This document shows, one piece after another, positions 32,191 to 42,409 of a DNA stretch of 64,000 bases (position 1 is the first letter of the stretch; each line of letters opens with the position of its first letter). The DNA is from Azolla caroliniana. Its lineage: Eukaryota; Polypodiophyta. The translations under genes were made by a program, and so were the position numbers. Under the pieces are notes generated by a model, which saw nothing but the letters and a program-made list of their open reading frames with translations, had not been told where the DNA came from and ran no database searches. The stretch is from assembly GCA_043228905.1 (NCBI GenBank), contig JBHGNT010000005.1:16864001-16928000 (forward strand), in the 5' to 3' direction.

Positions 32191-32750
32191 CATGGCTGAC
32201 ATGCTTTCGAGGGCGCGATTCAACAACGAGGGCGGCATGGTTTCAGAGGACGAGGAAGTCGGCGTGGACTTCTTCGAGGCAGCTTACGCAACAACCGAGG
32301 GAGGGAGCACTCCGGCGCTTAACGATTTCAACGTAAGCAAGTACGACGGGGAGTGGCTGCAGATAGGGGGATTCTTGAGGACGATGGCGCCAGACGCGTC
32401 ATGGACAAAGGACGAGGCCAACCGGATCCGGAAGAAAGCATACCGATTCTTTCTCCGGGACGGATACTTGTGGAAGCACCCGAAGAAGAGAAACAACATC
32501 CCGCTCCGAGTAGTGGCGATGAAGGAGGAACAGGAGGAGTTGCTTAAGGCCTACCACGACAGCCCCTGGGCTGGACACCGTGGGACGTGGGCCACGTTTG
32601 AGAAACTAAAGGGGAAGTATTGGTGGCCGGGACTGTACCGGGACGTGCATCGGTTCGTGACAACTTGTGAGAGCTGTCAGATGCACTCCATAGTCCGACA
32701 TCAGGACGAGCTTCACCCCACTTACCCTCCGGCCATCCACTTCAAATGGA
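32191..32750 (+). pseudogene. Ty3 integrase, N-terminal part (GypT1)
   Basis: It resumes the frame left at 29285 (MADMLSRARF) and gives the HHCC zinc region (HDSPWAGHRGTW, CESCQMH) and the start of the catalytic core, cut by DTn1 after HFKW. The remainder is at 41381. Confidence 0.9.
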
Positions 32751-32786
32751 AACACGTTCGCGTTCACAAGTGGAAGGATTGCGCAT
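32751..32786 (+). repeat. Left terminal inverted repeat of DTn1
   Basis: It matches the reverse complement of 41345-41380 with one mismatch, at position 30. The inner end adds a small hairpin, AAGTGGAA then TTCCACTT (about 32768-32793). Confidence 0.95.
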
Positions 32787-33797
32787 TCCACTTGTAGAAT
32801 CTTCTTAAAACGAAGAAAATACACCCTCTCTACAATAATTGGATGCACTAGTATCACATGTTCCTCAACTTGATAAGAATTTGCAAATATAAAAATACAT
32901 GATAGATCTACGAGTGGAGATCATTAGAAATCATGCAAGTTTAGACATGTTGATAAGTTAATGTATCTAAATAAAGTTCAACTATGGCTCAATATGGCAC
33001 TATTGTGCGACAAGGGAAACACTAACTTAAAGACTTATATTAATTAGGTAGGTTTTACAAAAAGATGAGGTGTACTTGTATCCATACTAATAAAATGAGA
33101 TATAATTTATACTTTGACCCATACGTGCATGTATGTAATTGTCGAAAATGTAGGATAGTGCACATTAGGATAAGTGATTGGAATAACTAACTTATTAAAG
33201 TATTCAATACTTATATTAAAAGTTGATCTAATCTATTCCTCAGTTTGTTCATATGGGATCAAACCATATGTGTATATAATTGTGCACAATGTAAGGCAGT
33301 GAACTTTAGGATAATGTCGTGGAAATAACAAACCTATTAGGCTTTCATACTTGTATTTAAAATTGATCTACTCTATTGCTTAGGTGATTCACACAAGATC
33401 AAACTCCGAACGATAACGCAACTGGAACCATTATCAACACACTACACAATCTAAGCAGCAATGGAATAGAAACATAATAGTTTTAACAATATAAGACAAA
33501 GATCCATAATAACAACATGGACAGTCATGGCAATAATTATAGGGCCATGTTCTGTTAAGGTTAGCTTGGACCAAAATCAGCCTCCATTTAATCTAGTTCA
33601 TGTTTCTCCATAAGTTTGGTAGTCAGCTATGCACGCGGTGAAACCAATATCATAAATCTACTAATCAAGTATATAAAAATAAAATTGAAACATATAGATG
33701 ATTATAAAGAATAGAATCCACTAGGTAAAACCCAAAATTTGTATTAATAATGTGAGATCTTAACAAATCGTCAGTGTCATATTCTTTATAGAGTCTA
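32787..33797. other. AT-rich non-coding left flank of DTn1
   Basis: No ORF, LTR or RNA gene is visible. Two loosely repeated segments around 33080-33160 and 33240-33310 share words such as CATATGTGTATATAATTG. It could hold subterminal binding sites or the 3' end of the minus-strand gene. Confidence 0.5.
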
Positions 33798-36697
33798 TTA
33801 CATAGCAATCAATTCATCAACGTCATTTTCTTCATCATCTTGTGTAGAACTGTCTTCGGCTATACGTGCATTGGTTTCCCCTGTTAGCCGAGCCAACGAA
33901 ATATCTTCTATAAGCTCATCATCAAGCTCTATTAGCTCCCCCGGTTCGCCGGCTAACGGAGGAATAGGCTCTCGCGAAGCAGGTTGAAACCTTTCTGTAT
34001 TGGCGAGGTTCTTTGCACCGACCTCCTCATCCTAGTCTGGGCACTCCCACAAAGCCTTAATCCGCATATTAATAAATATAACTTGGTCCTCGTCCTTCTC
34101 CAATGCAACTGTATTTCTAAACAGCTTCAATGCACATGCTGACGTAGTTCCTATGATGTAAGTAACAAGAAGATTTAGTTGTCAAACGAAAAAAAGTGAT
34201 TGGTTATCTCAAGATCAATACCCTAGTTCGAGGAATACCTGTGCCAGAAAAGAGATCTAATATCCAGTCTCCTTCGACAGAAAACATCTCGATCAAGCGC
34301 ATCATAAGTCGTTGAGGTTTTTGGTATGGGTTGACAAGTCCCCGTTCTGTCGTGGTGACATGTCGCAATTTCCGAGTCACTGCTGGATATACCAACAGAT
34401 TTGAACCTCCCACTTCATTAGAATGCTCTTTGATTCTCTGTTTTTTAATTTCATCGAAGTAGCCAACCGTTATGTATTCAATGGCATTAACGAACCGAAA
34501 AGTTGGCCCTCTATTTACATTGGTCTTGATCCTATAAAAAATAATTCATCGAGTTAAGAATAGATTCAACAACCTTAAGAATTGCAATATAATGAAAGAC
34601 ACCTATAAATAATCCTTACCATGCAAGGTTCTCGATGCCATGGCAACGAGATCTCAAAGCTTGAGCTACCGAGTACCCTTTGTCCATACTATGAAAGACA
34701 ACTATTCGCCACAAGGATGCGGTCGTTAGCTCAGCGAAATCCTTGACCATCTTCTCCAATTGTTTAAACCTAAACGGTTCATCGTCGTATGATGACCCAG
34801 CCATTCGAAATCCGTAAGGAATATCCGCAATCATTAGCGTATATTCCTTCTTCAAGGCTTAAATCTTTCGCCACAACCCTTGACAAAACCGACACAAGAA
34901 GCTGCTCGTCCTTAATACCTTGCATCGCTCTCCATAGAGACAGCTTCATGTCGTCTGCCGCTTCTTCAATTGTCAAGTCAATTTTCTTGGCGGCTTGTGA
35001 CTTTAATTCTAGTTGAGGGTCAACCCTACATTTCTTTTGTCGTTGACCCTTTACCTCCTTATTCTCCCACATTGAGAATATTTGATCTTGGAGGTCCCAT
35101 ACTTCTCCATCTCTAAACGCCAATTGAAACCAAGATTCATACTTTCGAAGACCATCGGACCTAACATTATCATCTACCACAATGCCGACTTCATGCAGAC
35201 ATTGACGTCGAAGGCCTGGATGTAACTTCACACCAAACTTTTGTTTCACATCTAAATACTCGTGGTGGAAGAACCGTATACGCTCAATAGACGACATTTT
35301 CTGCCTATAGTCATTATCATTATTATGGTCCCATGCCAACAGCTTAGCCTCTTCGGTTGTGAGCCCAACATAAATTTTGCACTCGGCATACTTGAAGAAG
35401 AAAGTGGTTGGATGTTCTCTCACAAGTTGCCGACGTGCCTCTGCTGAATGCGATCCACCAATGACAAAATAATTATATTGATCATGCTTTCTGATATCAA
35501 AATCTTCAATGGTTTCACATTCTTCAGGATCCACCATAACAATAAAAGGCACCACTGTGGCATGAGGATTAATTTTCATTTTTTTCTTGAGATTTTGAAC
35601 ATGCATGCGATGAGGCTCTCTAATCTCAAGTGGTCTTCGACCTGTTTTTTCATCAATAGGGGGCCGATGGATGTGTGTTATAGGCAAATTAAATACTTGC
35701 CCTTTCCTGACCAGCTTCCGTTGCATTAACTCTCTCCTTATTTTATTCTGCTCGGATGACAAGACACCCGAGGCCAGCTCGGCTCCTGGCGTCACCTTAT
35801 TATCCTCTTCTTCATTTTCACTTGTCGAATCCGTATCCGACATTTTCGTTGTCTTCTTCTTGGCTGGTCTTGACTGGACTTTGGATACCTTTTTTGTGGC
35901 CTTCAAGTGGGAGGGCTCTTCATCTCTTAGAGTTACATGGCCTTGTATATAAGGCCTCAAGGTAACAATCAGGTTTTGTGAGTTATCAAGTGCTTTTTTG
36001 AACACTTCAGGCCCACAAGATTCCTTTACTAAAAGGTCTTCTGAAAGGAACACTTTGCGTACCCCCTTGGAGCACTCTATCATTACCAGTATGTTGGCCG
36101 AATCTGCATCTTCGTAGTCAAATCGTAGAATTCGGCCATACATAAATGGAGTTTCTTTTCCTAGCTGCCCCTCACCCTTCTTCTTTGTTGTATACAATAC
36201 GACTTTTTTCTTTGAGTCGACATATTGCATACACCATTCCTTGTCCGTTAGATCTCGGTCAGGAAGGTCTTCGCCTCCAGTAGCGGCGACAAGTTTCTTT
36301 TGGCTTACATCACTATGTGGCTGAGATTTTGTCTCTTCGTTAAAGAGAAGCTTTTTTCCTCTCTTCATGGTCTCCGGAGTTACCTTGGTCTGGGCTTCGA
36401 TTGGAGAACCTTGTATGCGAAGCTTAATTTTCTTCACGGGTCGGTCTGACAGGTTCTCAAACGACCTATTTAAGAAAGTATATGCAAAAACATAAGTTAG
36501 ACAGTCACGTAGATTGAAGTTGTTATTATAATGAAGAACAGTTTCCAGGAGCAGTAACATATTCAAAAATCTATTATAGGCAGGGCTATTCAACCTAGAA
36601 AATATATATCGTAATAAGTAAAACGGGTTATATATTCTTTTAAATAGTAGGTATGACTTATATAGATTCTAAACCTATATTGAGGAGAATTTGCCAT
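33798..36697 (-). CDS. ParB-like domain fused to beta-class DNA amino-methyltransferase, spliced (DTn1)
   Basis: Minus-strand model. A possible first exon is 36697-36675 (ATGGCAAATTC, donor GT). The main exon is 36594-34620, followed by exons 34531-34239 and 34150-34032. The last two introns (34619-34532 and 34238-34151) have clean GT-AG ends and keep the frame. The order is a Lys-rich N-terminus, an acidic linker, then a ParB-like region (THIHRPPID, VVPFIVMVD, FVIGGSHSAEARRQL, LTTEEAKLLAWDHNNDN) around 35660-35280. Methyltransferase motif IV, DIPYG (34815-34829), follows. Then come NPYQKPQRLMMRLIEMF and motif I, DLFSGTGTTSACAL, which spans the last intron. The order IV before I fits beta-class N6-adenine or N4-cytosine enzymes. 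One extra base near 34850 separates the ParB and methyltransferase frames. A TAG at 34032-34034 precedes 77 further in-frame codons, an acidic tail to TAA at 33798. Both may be recent lesions. Confidence 0.75.
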
Positions 36698-36882
36698 AGT
36701 GAAGGCAATTTGTAGATCATTTTCTACTATTTTAAGCTAAAGTAGGTCATAAAACACCTATAATTAGAGCATGTATTTGTTTAAAAGTAAGTAAAGTCAA
36801 CATAAAAAAGACTGATTTTGCCAGACACTTTGATATCATTTCCACCCCGTAAACGATTTTTCTCTCTCAAAGGCTACACTTT
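36698..36882. other. Upstream region of the ParB-methyltransferase gene
   Basis: AT-rich, with no ORF. It lies between the proposed first exon and the palindrome array, so it probably holds the promoter of the minus-strand gene. Confidence 0.4.
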
Positions 36883-37355
36883 AAACACGAACTCGATACG
36901 GTGTATCGAGTTCGTGTTTAAAACCTACACTTTAAACACGAACTCGATTTTAAACTCGAACTCGATACGCCGTATCGAGTTCGTGTCGAGTTCGTGTTTA
37001 AAACCTACACTTTAAACACGAACTCGATACGCCGTATCGAGTTCGTGTTTAAAATTCAAACTTTAAACACGAACTCGATACGCCGTATCGAGTTCGTGTT
37101 TAAAATTCAAACTTTAAACACGAACTCGATACGGCGTATCGAGATCGTGTTTAAAACCTACACTTTAAACACGAACTCGATACGGCGTATCGAGTTCGTG
37201 TTTAAAACCTATACTTTAAACATGAACTCGATACGGCGTATCGAGTTCATGTATACAATACAAATATTTATACACGAACTCGATACGGCGTATGGAGTTC
37301 GTGTATAAATATTTGTATTGTATACATGAACTCGATACGCCGTATCGAGTTCTTG
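36883..37355. repeat. Tandem array of palindromes between the two DTn1 genes
   Basis: About nine units each hold an inverted repeat with 17-base arms (AAACACGAACTCGATAC and its complement) around GGC, GCC or GGT. Unit starts at 37014, 37065, 37116, 37167 and 37218 are exactly 51 bp apart. The first is at 36883. The second (36933-36999) is a rearranged double unit. The eighth extends its arms outward, so 37249-37327 is one long inverted repeat. Arms start AACACG, as do the transposon's own ends. The position between divergent promoters suggests operators, a recognition array for transposase or the ParB-like protein, or insulators. Confidence 0.9.
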
Positions 37356-38259
37356 AGAAACGAAACATATTTACAAAAATGTCCACAGTGTCAGAGGCCT
37401 ACCTGGACTCCTCGCGCTCGATTCTCTTGGAAGACATGGTTGATCGTGTTGAAGTGGAGGCGGAGATCGCGCTTTCGTGCTTTGTGCTCTGAGTGCTTTG
37501 TGTGCTCTGTGTGCTCTCTGCGTTCTGTGTGCTCTGTACGCTCTGTACGCTCTGGTGAGTGAAATATGATGAGGTCTTCCTATTTATAGGGATTGAACCC
37601 ATAGTTAAAGTAACCATAGTCACCTTAACCAATGTTGGTAACTTTGAGGATAGTTAGTTTGTAACCATAGTCACATTAACTATAGTAACTTATGATTGTA
37701 TTAATGATTACAAAGTCAAACTAACATATTGATCAATCTTTTATACTCATAACAACCTACAATCACTTCAAAGGTTATGAAGGAGACAATGATAGAGGTT
37801 CATGAATGTACCAATGATTGATTACTAAAAGCAACAATTTTTATGACTCTCAAATGTTATGTATTAAAGATGTGGGCATGAATTAACCAATGATTGATAA
37901 GTCTAATATTTAAAATGGTGAGCATTAAAGAACCAATGAGTGAGACGTTCTATATCAAAATGGGTGTCATTAATTAGCCAATGATTTTAACATTAATCCA
38001 ACATATTCAAGGCTTGTTAATGATTAGTTTTATATTTTACTTGATTTAACATCATTTAGATCTAGTTTATATAATGATTGATAATTTAAGTTAAATTACT
38101 TTATTAAAAATAATTTTTAGATGTATTGTATTAATAGAATATTACATAATATAGACATTCTATTGATTTGGCTTTTGTTTAGAGAGAAGTTTATGTTTAG
38201 GGAGGAGTATATGGTTAGAGAGGAGTATAACTTAGAGAGCCCTATCTAGACCTTAAGCC
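37356..38259 (+). other. Region upstream of the transposase gene
   Basis: It holds a TGTGCTC-type microsatellite (about 37474-37556) and an AT-rich stretch with several ACCAATGATTGA-like repeats (37800-37990), but no convincing ORF. A short frame at 37379-37492 could be an upstream ORF. It probably contains the promoter and leader of the 38260 gene. Confidence 0.45.
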
Positions 38260-41022
38260 ATGAGTGAAGATTCACTGTTCTCGATTGAAGAATATTGTTT
38301 GTCATCAGACCCATCGTTTTCTACTGAAGAGTATTGTTTGTCAACAGAGTCACCATATTCGATTGAAGAATATTGTCTTTCGACCGACTCACCATATTCT
38401 ATTGAAGAATATTGTCTGAGCTCATCTACAGGGAATGTAAATAATGACACATGTGAAGAGTTCTCTATTGAAGAATACGATATTAATAAAGATACCGAGA
38501 ATGAAGGAAGTGCCCAGGAAACATTGAATAACATTGGCGATGGTCAGAACAGAGAATTAGACTGTAACAAGGTTACACCAACCTCTATGCAGGAAGAGAA
38601 ATCTGGGAGCCCTATGCATATTAGAAGAATCCCACGAAGAATTCGTCTGGCTAGATTTAGCTTGGTGACATCAGATAAACAGATTGGATTTGATGTCAAC
38701 AAAATATGTTGTGCCCGTGGTTGTATGTCTATGATTGGAAAATCAAAGTTGCGAGAATTAAGGCGATACTATTTTTCGATGACCGGTGATGAGCAAGACA
38801 CTTACCTCGGATCACATATGCAACTAGTATCTGACAAATGTACGGGGATCAAAGTATCATTCGAGTATTATATCTTCCATGCACAACAGATATGTAGAGT
38901 TGCATTCAAAATTGTGTTATGTGTTAGTAACATGCGGCTACATAGAGTACAACAACGTCTACTTAGCGGGGATCAGATGCTCAATTGTAAAGAGGTTCCA
39001 AGTATGAAAGGTGCAATTGGAAGACTAGCTATTGGCTGGATGAAAACTTACTTTCAGTTAAATTGTGAAGTAATGCCCACTACAGGTAGGATGCATCTTT
39101 CTGATAATTATACCCGTCGGGAAGTTTATGATGTCTATCGATCTGAAATGCTGGGCTCACGTAATAAGTCTATCACCTATAGCCAATTCACAAGATTATG
39201 GAGAGCTCGGTTTTCAAATGTTATTATTCCTCGTAAAGTACGTATGGGTTATTGCTCCATTTGTGCAAATCTTAAAAGTTTGGCTAAAGGTGCAAAGACA
39301 TCAATGGAAAAGGATACGAGTAAGAAGTTACTACAAGAGCATCGTGAGGCACAATCCTTAGAACGAAGGAAGGCGATGCATCATAGAGAGAAGTGTTTGA
39401 AGAGGCCTGAACAATACATGTGCTTAATGATAGATGGCATGGACCAGAAGAAGACATGCTTGCCGCATATGCGGAGGCTCCCCAAAGATGTCAATGATGA
39501 GTGCCTTGTTCAAATGCACTTGGTGGGATGCTTGGCTTATAATAGGTCTGTTCGACCTCACGTCTTCATTACTTACCCCAATGTTCACAATGACCCTAAC
39601 CTAACAGTTACAGTGATTCACCGAGTTTTGATGTCTTGGGGACAACCTTTCCCCCCTGTTCTATACATTCAATTGGACAATACTGCTAGAGAGAACAAAA
39701 ATTCAACTGTATTTGGCTATCTAAGTTTGTTGGTCAACCTAGAATTGTTTAGGAAAGTGAAAGTCAATTTCCTTTTGGTTGGCCACACACATGACCATAT
39801 AGATCAGATGTTTAGCACATTCTCCAGACAGTTGTCTCGACATGATGCTTTCACTTTACCTAAACTATTTGATGTCATTTGTGATGCATATACACCACGC
39901 CCAAAAGTGTTACACTTGAAGGAGGTATATGACTTTAAGAGATATATATTAGATGGGGGTGGTGGGAATGTTAAAGTGCTTGCTCAGTTAAACAATATAA
40001 GTTTCAATCACATTTTTTTGATAAAGAAAAATGGAATAAGTGGTTCTACACTTTTGTATGCTAAACAATATTCATCTTCTACAACATGGGAACCTGAAGG
40101 TGGTTGCCAGTTATTACTTTGTATGCCGAGTACAATTGTCCATGGAGCTAAGCAAATGCCAATTGAGAAGAAAGGACAGTTGCAGAGCGACTTGGTATTA
40201 GAACAAAAACGGTCATGGCTCCAAGCCTTAGAAGAAAAAAGAAAACATATTGAGGCACAACAAGACACGTCATGGTGGGATGTATTTTATAGTGATCAGA
40301 AAGAAATTATAGACAATTGTGTATCTGTTGATAATTGGAATTTGGAAACGCCATTCACATGGTCGCTGCAACATGATCGCGTAAATAGAAGTCCGGAGCG
40401 ACTAGTAAATGCGATTAATGACAGCTTGGTCCATCCACAACAAAGAGACATTTATGTGGGACCAAGGATGACCAAAGCAGCCGAAGCTAGATGGCAAGGA
40501 AATTTGCAAGAGCTCACCGCGGGGATGTTGATTGCAACGCCGGCTGATGAGAACTCACATGGCCACCAATTTTGGGTTGGTAAAATTCTAGAAGTGCTAA
40601 TGCATGAAATAGAAAACACGATCAAGTCTATAAATGTTCATTGGTACAACACTAGAAGTGCAAATGCTTTTACAGGTAAGTATACATTGGAGATGATTGA
40701 ATGCCAAACAAGAAGGGGAGGTAGGAAGAGGAAGCGAAACATTCGTAACACCTCGACCCTTGATATCTCTGATGTGGATATCATCGTGTACGACTTCACA
40801 CTTACAAAAGCCGGACGATTAAGGAAGTCAACAATAGATATAATAAAAGAAAAATTACCAGGTCTACAAGGTGGCTCGAGTCAAAGGCAAACGAGATCTG
40901 CTACATATAATCTAGAGTCAAACCATTTGGTTTATGACGAAGATAATGCACTGATTGGTACATCCGAGGATGATGAGGAGGAATCGTCATTGTATATTAG
41001 TTATAGTAGTGATTCTCCGTAA
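38260..41022 (+). CDS. DUF7869-type putative transposase (DTn1), intact
   Basis: A single 920-codon exon starts at ATG 38260, the first ATG of the frame. N-terminal residues 1-50 repeat the block EEYCLST(D/E)SPYSI about four times. A basic patch (RRIPRRIRLARF) and a Cys-rich start (CCARGCMSM) follow. Then comes AIGWMKTYFQLNCEVMP and a C-x2-C pair (YCSICANLKSL). An RNase H-like core follows, with acidic residues D392 in CLMIDGMDQKK, D473 in YIQLDNTARENKN, and D512/D515 in GHTHDHIDQ. The C-terminal part has a Trp-rich, SH3/BAH-like module (QFWVGKILEVL, INVHWYNTRS, FTGKYTLEM), a basic RRGGRKRKR and an acidic Ser-rich end. The family is known to me only as a domain of unknown function. Its place inside terminal inverted repeats and its acidic triad argue for transposase. 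No frame break is seen. Confidence 0.85.
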   Translation: MSEDSLFSIEEYCLSSDPSFSTEEYCLSTESPYSIEEYCLSTDSPYSIEEYCLSSSTGNVNNDTCEEFSIEEYDINKDTENEGSAQETLNNIGDGQNRELDCNKVTPTSMQEEKSGSPMHIRRIPRRIRLARFSLVTSDKQIGFDVNKICCARGCMSMIGKSKLRELRRYYFSMTGDEQDTYLGSHMQLVSDKCTGIKVSFEYYIFHAQQICRVAFKIVLCVSNMRLHRVQQRLLSGDQMLNCKEVPSMKGAIGRLAIGWMKTYFQLNCEVMPTTGRMHLSDNYTRREVYDVYRSEMLGSRNKSITYSQFTRLWRARFSNVIIPRKVRMGYCSICANLKSLAKGAKTSMEKDTSKKLLQEHREAQSLERRKAMHHREKCLKRPEQYMCLMIDGMDQKKTCLPHMRRLPKDVNDECLVQMHLVGCLAYNRSVRPHVFITYPNVHNDPNLTVTVIHRVLMSWGQPFPPVLYIQLDNTARENKNSTVFGYLSLLVNLELFRKVKVNFLLVGHTHDHIDQMFSTFSRQLSRHDAFTLPKLFDVICDAYTPRPKVLHLKEVYDFKRYILDGGGGNVKVLAQLNNISFNHIFLIKKNGISGSTLLYAKQYSSSTTWEPEGGCQLLLCMPSTIVHGAKQMPIEKKGQLQSDLVLEQKRSWLQALEEKRKHIEAQQDTSWWDVFYSDQKEIIDNCVSVDNWNLETPFTWSLQHDRVNRSPERLVNAINDSLVHPQQRDIYVGPRMTKAAEARWQGNLQELTAGMLIATPADENSHGHQFWVGKILEVLMHEIENTIKSINVHWYNTRSANAFTGKYTLEMIECQTRRGGRKRKRNIRNTSTLDISDVDIIVYDFTLTKAGRLRKSTIDIIKEKLPGLQGGSSQRQTRSATYNLESNHLVYDEDNALIGTSEDDEEESSLYISYSSDSP

Positions 41023-41344
41023 AGGAGTGATCATGAATGTATATTTGGCTATTAAGTGTAACTACATTCCGCTTGTAACAAATCGAGTAATATAAAATCA
41101 TGTGTTTTGAATTCTTATGATTTCCCAAAAATCGTTTCTTATAAAATAACATTGGTTGTAAAGTTTGTGATATAAATTGAGAATGTATGTTTTTGAAATT
41201 CGTCTTTTTTTAGTTACTTCTAAATCACGAAAATAGTGGATTTTTAACCTTTTTCATAGTATGTTTGAACTTGTATGATACTGGTATCAATGTGTTTTGT
41301 AAAATCATTGAAAAACCCCTAAAATTTCCCTTATCCTTCCATTT
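41023..41344. other. 3' flank of the DTn1 transposase gene
   Basis: AT-rich, with no ORF. TGGAAGGAT, which also occurs in the terminal repeat, is repeated just inside it (minus strand, about 41332-41344). Confidence 0.5.
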
Positions 41345-41380
41345 ATGCGCGATCCTTCCACTTGTGAACGCGAACGTGTT
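41345..41380 (-). repeat. Right terminal inverted repeat of DTn1
   Basis: It is the complement of 32751-32786 with one mismatch (C for T on the minus strand), followed by the TGGA duplication at 41381-41384. Confidence 0.95.
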
Positions 41381-42409
41381 TGGATGGTAAATTTGGTGAC
41401 GATGCCGATGGGTGTAGGGCAGATGCGATATCTGGTGTTGGCCCGGGAGGACCTGACAAACCAGGTGGAAGGCCGAGCCCTGCAGAACAAAACGACCGCG
41501 GCCGTGCGTCGGTTCCTAATCGAGGACGTGATATGCCGGTACGGGTGCGTCGGAAAGATCGTGGTGGACCGCGGGGAGTTGGACGCCGAAGAGGCCGAGG
41601 AGTTGTTCGACCGGTTAGGGGTCAAGCTCTCGCTCACCACAGTGTACAATCCGGAGACAAACGGGAAGGTAGAGCACGGGCACGGGCCAATTGTCAAAGC
41701 GCTAGTCCGGGCATGCGGAGGCCAGGTCGGGAACTGGCCACGGCTGTTACCTTATGCCTTGTGGGCGGACCGGACAACGCACAGTTCGGTAACCGGGTTC
41801 ATGCCGTCAGAGCTCATGTTCGGACAGAAGCCGATCATGCCGATGGAACGGACGATCTCCTCTTGGGCGACAGTAGATTGGAGGGACAAGGTGAGTCGGG
41901 AAGAACTGCTAGCGGCACGTATACGGCAGCTCGAGCGGAGGCCAGAGGACGTGGAACGAGCGGCGGAGAGACTTCGAACGGCGAGCATGAAGAACAAAGC
42001 CCGGTTCGACCGAACGCACCAGCTACGACCGAAGAAAATCGAGGAAGGCGATTGGGTGCTAGTCTACGACACCAGCCTCGACAACCAGCACCGAGCAACA
42101 CGGAAGTTTGCGAAGCGGTGGTTCGGGCCTTACGTGGTAACGAGCGCCAACGACAACGGGATGTATCACCTGGCGGAACTCGACGGTACGAGGATGGCGA
42201 TGCCGGTAGCAGGGAAACGGATCAAAGCATTCAAGAAGCGCCACGACGACGAACCGGATCTAAGAGGCCTGGACAGCGAAGACGAACAGTCCGAAACGGA
42301 GGGCGAACCGATGGACGAAGAAACGGAACCCAGACCGGTTTTCTCCAACCAGAACCCAATTTTGGCGCATACCGGTGGATGCGCGGTTAGGTGGGGGCGG
42401 ATGTCGTGA
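41381..42409 (+). pseudogene. Ty3 integrase, catalytic core and C-terminus (GypT1)
   Basis: It continues from 32750 (WMVNLVTMPMGVGQMRYL). The first catalytic Asp is replaced by Asn (V-N-L-V). The second Asp (VVDRGELDA) and the Glu (NGKVEHGH) are present. The C-terminal part has GDWVLVYDTSLDNQ, RWFGPYVV and HLAELDGT, and a long acidic tail that ends just inside the 3' LTR. There is no chromodomain. Confidence 0.9.

Larger units (their letters stand above)
32751..41380 (+). mobile_element. DTn1: 8.6-kb DNA transposon with DUF7869-type transposase and ParB-methyltransferase gene
   Basis: The ends are inverted repeats of 36 bp starting AACACGTTCGCGTTCA, with one mismatch. TGGA lies on both sides (32747-32750 and 41381-41384). 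Taking out the element plus one TGGA restores the GypT1 integrase reading frame exactly. The interior is much more AT-rich than the surrounding retroelements. It carries two divergent genes with an array of palindromes between them. No LTR, primer site or reverse transcriptase is inside. I do not recognise the superfamily from the ends or the 4-bp duplication. Confidence 0.9.

Noticed and set aside
34200-36600. Host gene captured between retroelements
   Set aside because: It lies inside the terminal inverted repeats of DTn1 together with the transposase gene, and the whole block interrupts an integrase frame.
36883-37355. CRISPR-like array
   Set aside because: Units are palindromes with no unique spacers, inside a plant transposon. 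The material between palindromes is itself repeated.
38253-38534. Minus-strand frame with repeated Tyr-Ser-Ser-Ile-Glu blocks
   Set aside because: Antisense reflection of the repeats at the start of the transposase gene.
41380-42390. Overlapping plus-strand frame of 336 codons
   Set aside because: A shadow of the integrase frame. Its Arg/Gly-rich product has no domain, and the overlapping frame has integrase motifs.
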